A stretch of DNA of 25,027 nucleotides from JBNKEI01 sp050288705 (GTDB lineage: Bacteria > Myxococcota > Myxococcia > Myxococcales > UBA5297): positions 1 to 25,027 of the forward strand of contig JBNKEI010000137.1 of assembly GCA_050288705.1 (NCBI GenBank), given 5' to 3'. Shown here piece after piece: positions 23,172 through 25,027 of this stretch (its first letter is position 1; each line of letters starts with the position of its first letter). Position numbers and translations under genes: made by a program. A model generated the notes under the pieces. That model saw nothing but the letters and a program-made list of their open reading frames with translations. It made no database searches and was not told where the DNA came from.

Positions 23172-23720
23172 ATGGACCATTCTACACCTCTTTGCGCACA
23201 CTTAGTTCTTCCAAGCATAGACCGGCGCAATCCTCACATTTTTGTCCGTCCTGCCGATTTTCCCGATGTTCCCTCAATGGTATGCCTACTCAACGAACTG
23301 TTTGACCAGCAAACCGAACAGCCACCAAAACCATTGGCCCAGAAAGAGGGACTGAAACGAATACTGGAAGAACCTTCGATTGGGCGTTTATATGTAGCTG
23401 AATACCGTAAACAGATAGTGGGGATGGTAAGTTTATTGCTAAGCATGCGCACAGCTCTTGGTAAACCCGCAGCCATACTGGAAGATATCATTGTAACTGC
23501 TCCCTTACGGAGAAAAGGAATCGGGTCTCAATTGCTGGAATACGCCCTACATCAAGCACGGAATTTGGGCTTGCACAAGGTTACACTTCTTACTGATCGC
23601 TCAAATCAACAAGTACAGCGTCTGTACCGACGTTTTGGTTTTCGTACATCTCAGACTATTGCCATGCGTGCGCTTCTAACTCTTGACCAGCAAATTCGTG
23701 GCGCTACAACGGTGCCATGA
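23172..23720 (+). CDS. GNAT-family N-acetyltransferase
   Basis: This 182-residue protein transfers an acetyl group from acetyl-CoA to an unknown amine. The fold starts at about residue 22 (IFVRPADFPDVPSMVCLLNE). The acetyl-CoA pyrophosphate loop is RRKGIGSQLLE (113-123, the R/QxxGxG/A motif), preceded by the strand AILEDIIVTAP. It is followed by LGLHKVTLLTDRSNQQVQRL and the typical YRRFGF end (152-156). The first 20 residues are an extra, poorly conserved extension. The ATG has GGAG five bases upstream. The stop overlaps the next gene's start (ATGA), so it is translationally coupled to the sigma-54 activator. The substrate cannot be told from sequence. Confidence 0.88.
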   Translation: MDHSTPLCAHLVLPSIDRRNPHIFVRPADFPDVPSMVCLLNELFDQQTEQPPKPLAQKEGLKRILEEPSIGRLYVAEYRKQIVGMVSLLLSMRTALGKPAAILEDIIVTAPLRRKGIGSQLLEYALHQARNLGLHKVTLLTDRSNQQVQRLYRRFGFRTSQTIAMRALLTLDQQIRGATTVP

Positions 23721-25027
23721 CAATACTCAACGAAAAACAACAAAGCATGTCCAAACCTGGTTTCCTGGAACAGGAAAATTGGCCCAAACCAAAGCCTGAT
23801 GATGAACAACTTACTGTAAACAGCGTGCCAAATCACTCCTGCGCTGAACCCTGTCAGATTCTTTCGGTACTGCATGACATAACTGCAACGCTCAATCCCA
23901 GTGAGAACTTAGAAGAGACACTAGTTCCGGTTTTGGAACAAATGGCTCGTTACCTATGCTTGGAACGGGGCACTTTGACTCTTTTCCATCGCGACCAAGG
24001 CGAGATTCTTATAGAACTTGCTTATGGCCTATCGCCCGAGCAGCAAGGCAAAGGTAAATATCGGATCGGAGAAGGAATCACTGGAAAAGTCGCTGCTTCC
24101 GGTCAATCGGTGGTAGTTCCCAGTATTTGCGATGAGCCCGATTTTCTCAACCGTACTCTTTCGCGCAATAGCTTAGAAAACCTAGCTTTTCTATGCGTTC
24201 CGGTGGTTCGTCAGGGCCAAGTAGTGGGAACTTTGTCCGCAGATCGTCGAACCAACCCTACTACCGATCTACAAAAAGATGTTTTCCTACTAGAAATCAT
24301 TGCTTTTATGATCGCGGAAACAGTTGCCATACACCTGTTGCAAAGAGAACGCCTCGGGGAAGAAGGACTACGTCTTCAAGAAGAAAACAAACGACTCCGC
24401 GCTGAACTTGCTGGCCGTTTTCAACCCCCCAACTTAGTTGGAAGCAGCTCGGCAATGCGCCAGATTTACGATCTTATCGCACGAGTAGCTCCAAGCTCTA
24501 CCACGGTTCTCATTTTAGGGGAAAGCGGGGTAGGAAAGGAATTGGTAGCCCAAGCCATTCACTATTCTAGCCCCCGTCGCGATGGCCCTTTTATTAAGTT
24601 TAACTGCGCGGCGCTGCCCGAAAGCATGGTAGAAAGCGAGTTATTCGGCCACGAAAAGGGAGCTTTCACCGGAGCAATCAACGCCCGCAAAGGCCGTTTT
24701 GAATCTGCGAACCATGGCACGGTATTTCTCGATGAAGTTGGCGAACTCTCTCCTGCGGTACAAGCCAAATTGCTACGGGTTCTGCAGGAACGAGAAATCG
24801 AACGTTTGGGTTCTGGCCGGCCAGTAAAAGTTGATGTACGGATTCTGGCAGCTACCAATCGTGATTTGGAAACCCTCACTAAAGAAGGAAGATTTCGAGA
24901 AGATTTGTTTTATAGGCTTAATGTATTTCCCATAGTTGTTCCCCCTTTAAGATCACGCAAAGTAGATATTCCTTCGCTAGTTGATCATTTAGTTGATCGA
25001 TTTGCTCGCGAACATCACAAAAAAGCA
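23717..25027 (+). CDS. Sigma-54-dependent transcriptional activator, GAF-AAA+ (NifA/FhlA type), partial
   Basis: The gene runs off the right edge; 437 residues are visible. A 45-residue polar N-terminus precedes a GAF sensor domain (about 60-205), where YRIGEGITGKVAASGQSVVV and CVPVVRQGQVVGTLSADRR are typical. A short coiled coil follows (206-235). The AAA+ domain begins near 238 with Walker A GESGVGKE (268-275), the sigma-54-contacting GAFTGA loop intact (315-320), and Walker B TVFLDEVGEL (335-344). It hydrolyses ATP to open promoters bound by RpoN. The C-terminal helix-turn-helix is expected beyond the window. The ATG overlaps the acetyltransferase stop by four bases. The GAF ligand is unknown. 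A sigma-54-type promoter lies upstream of the operon. Confidence 0.93.
   Translation, partial: MTILNEKQQSMSKPGFLEQENWPKPKPDDEQLTVNSVPNHSCAEPCQILSVLHDITATLNPSENLEETLVPVLEQMARYLCLERGTLTLFHRDQGEILIELAYGLSPEQQGKGKYRIGEGITGKVAASGQSVVVPSICDEPDFLNRTLSRNSLENLAFLCVPVVRQGQVVGTLSADRRTNPTTDLQKDVFLLEIIAFMIAETVAIHLLQRERLGEEGLRLQEENKRLRAELAGRFQPPNLVGSSSAMRQIYDLIARVAPSSTTVLILGESGVGKELVAQAIHYSSPRRDGPFIKFNCAALPESMVESELFGHEKGAFTGAINARKGRFESANHGTVFLDEVGELSPAVQAKLLRVLQEREIERLGSGRPVKVDVRILAATNRDLETLTKEGRFREDLFYRLNVFPIVVPPLRSRKVDIPSLVDHLVDRFAREHHKKA

Noticed and set aside
24562..24879. 105-residue minus-strand ORF
   Set aside because: It is antisense to the AAA+ domain of the sigma-54 activator.

Overview
The window looks like chromosomal DNA of a mid-GC (by eye upper 40s %) Gram-negative bacterium of the former Deltaproteobacteria, most plausibly Myxococcota or a neighbouring phylum. 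This placement is inference. It rests on family content: a PP2C phosphatase fused to a cyclic-nucleotide-binding domain, a MinD-type ATPase fused to PilZ, a GAF/sigma-54 activator, an AgmX/TonB-like C-terminal domain, and the small 'LKLPKD...' protein after a lytic transglycosylase. No rRNA, tRNA, CRISPR array, transposase or phage gene was seen.

Layout, left to right. (1) 1-1700: a GT-C-like multi-membrane protein on the minus strand, with an ATTCCCGC hairpin just past its stop. (2) 1725-5731: a YejABE-type oligopeptide importer (minus strand; binding protein and two permeases) without its ATPase. (3) 5944-6540: a decayed STAND-type NTPase fragment that has lost its P-loop. (4) 6768-10032: a minus-strand operon nadB - lytic transglycosylase - two small proteins, ending in a terminator-like hairpin. 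(5) 10191-10451: a DUF378 membrane protein. (6) 10707-13573: the only plus-strand block in the middle, a two-gene module of a MoxR-like AAA+ ATPase and a 661-residue protein with a TraB/PrgY-like N-terminus and an unassigned C-terminal domain. (7) 13598-22833: a long minus-strand series, in transcription order MinD-PilZ, YqiJ-like membrane protein, YqiK-type flotillin, toroid lipoprotein, ribosome hibernation factor, PP2C-CNB phosphatase, AgmX-like secreted protein, archaemetzincin. (8) 23098-25027: a sigma-54-type promoter, a GNAT acetyltransferase and a GAF-AAA+ sigma-54 activator that runs off the window.

How the genes fit together. Several act on the envelope (importer, lytic transglycosylase, YqiJ/flotillin pair, lipoprotein). 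Others are signalling nodes for different second messengers: cyclic nucleotide (PP2C-CNB), c-di-GMP (MinD-PilZ) and an unknown GAF ligand (sigma-54 activator). The best candidate for an undescribed system is the MoxR/TraB-like pair. It has the AAA+ ATPase of the MoxR-vWA 'metal chelatase-like' systems, but the von Willebrand factor A partner is replaced, at least locally, by a TraB-superfamily protein with a conserved-looking extra domain. Other observations worth a second look are a hairpin that would bury the ribosome binding site of the lipoprotein gene, 11-residue repeats that lengthen the flotillin, and the degraded STAND NTPase.
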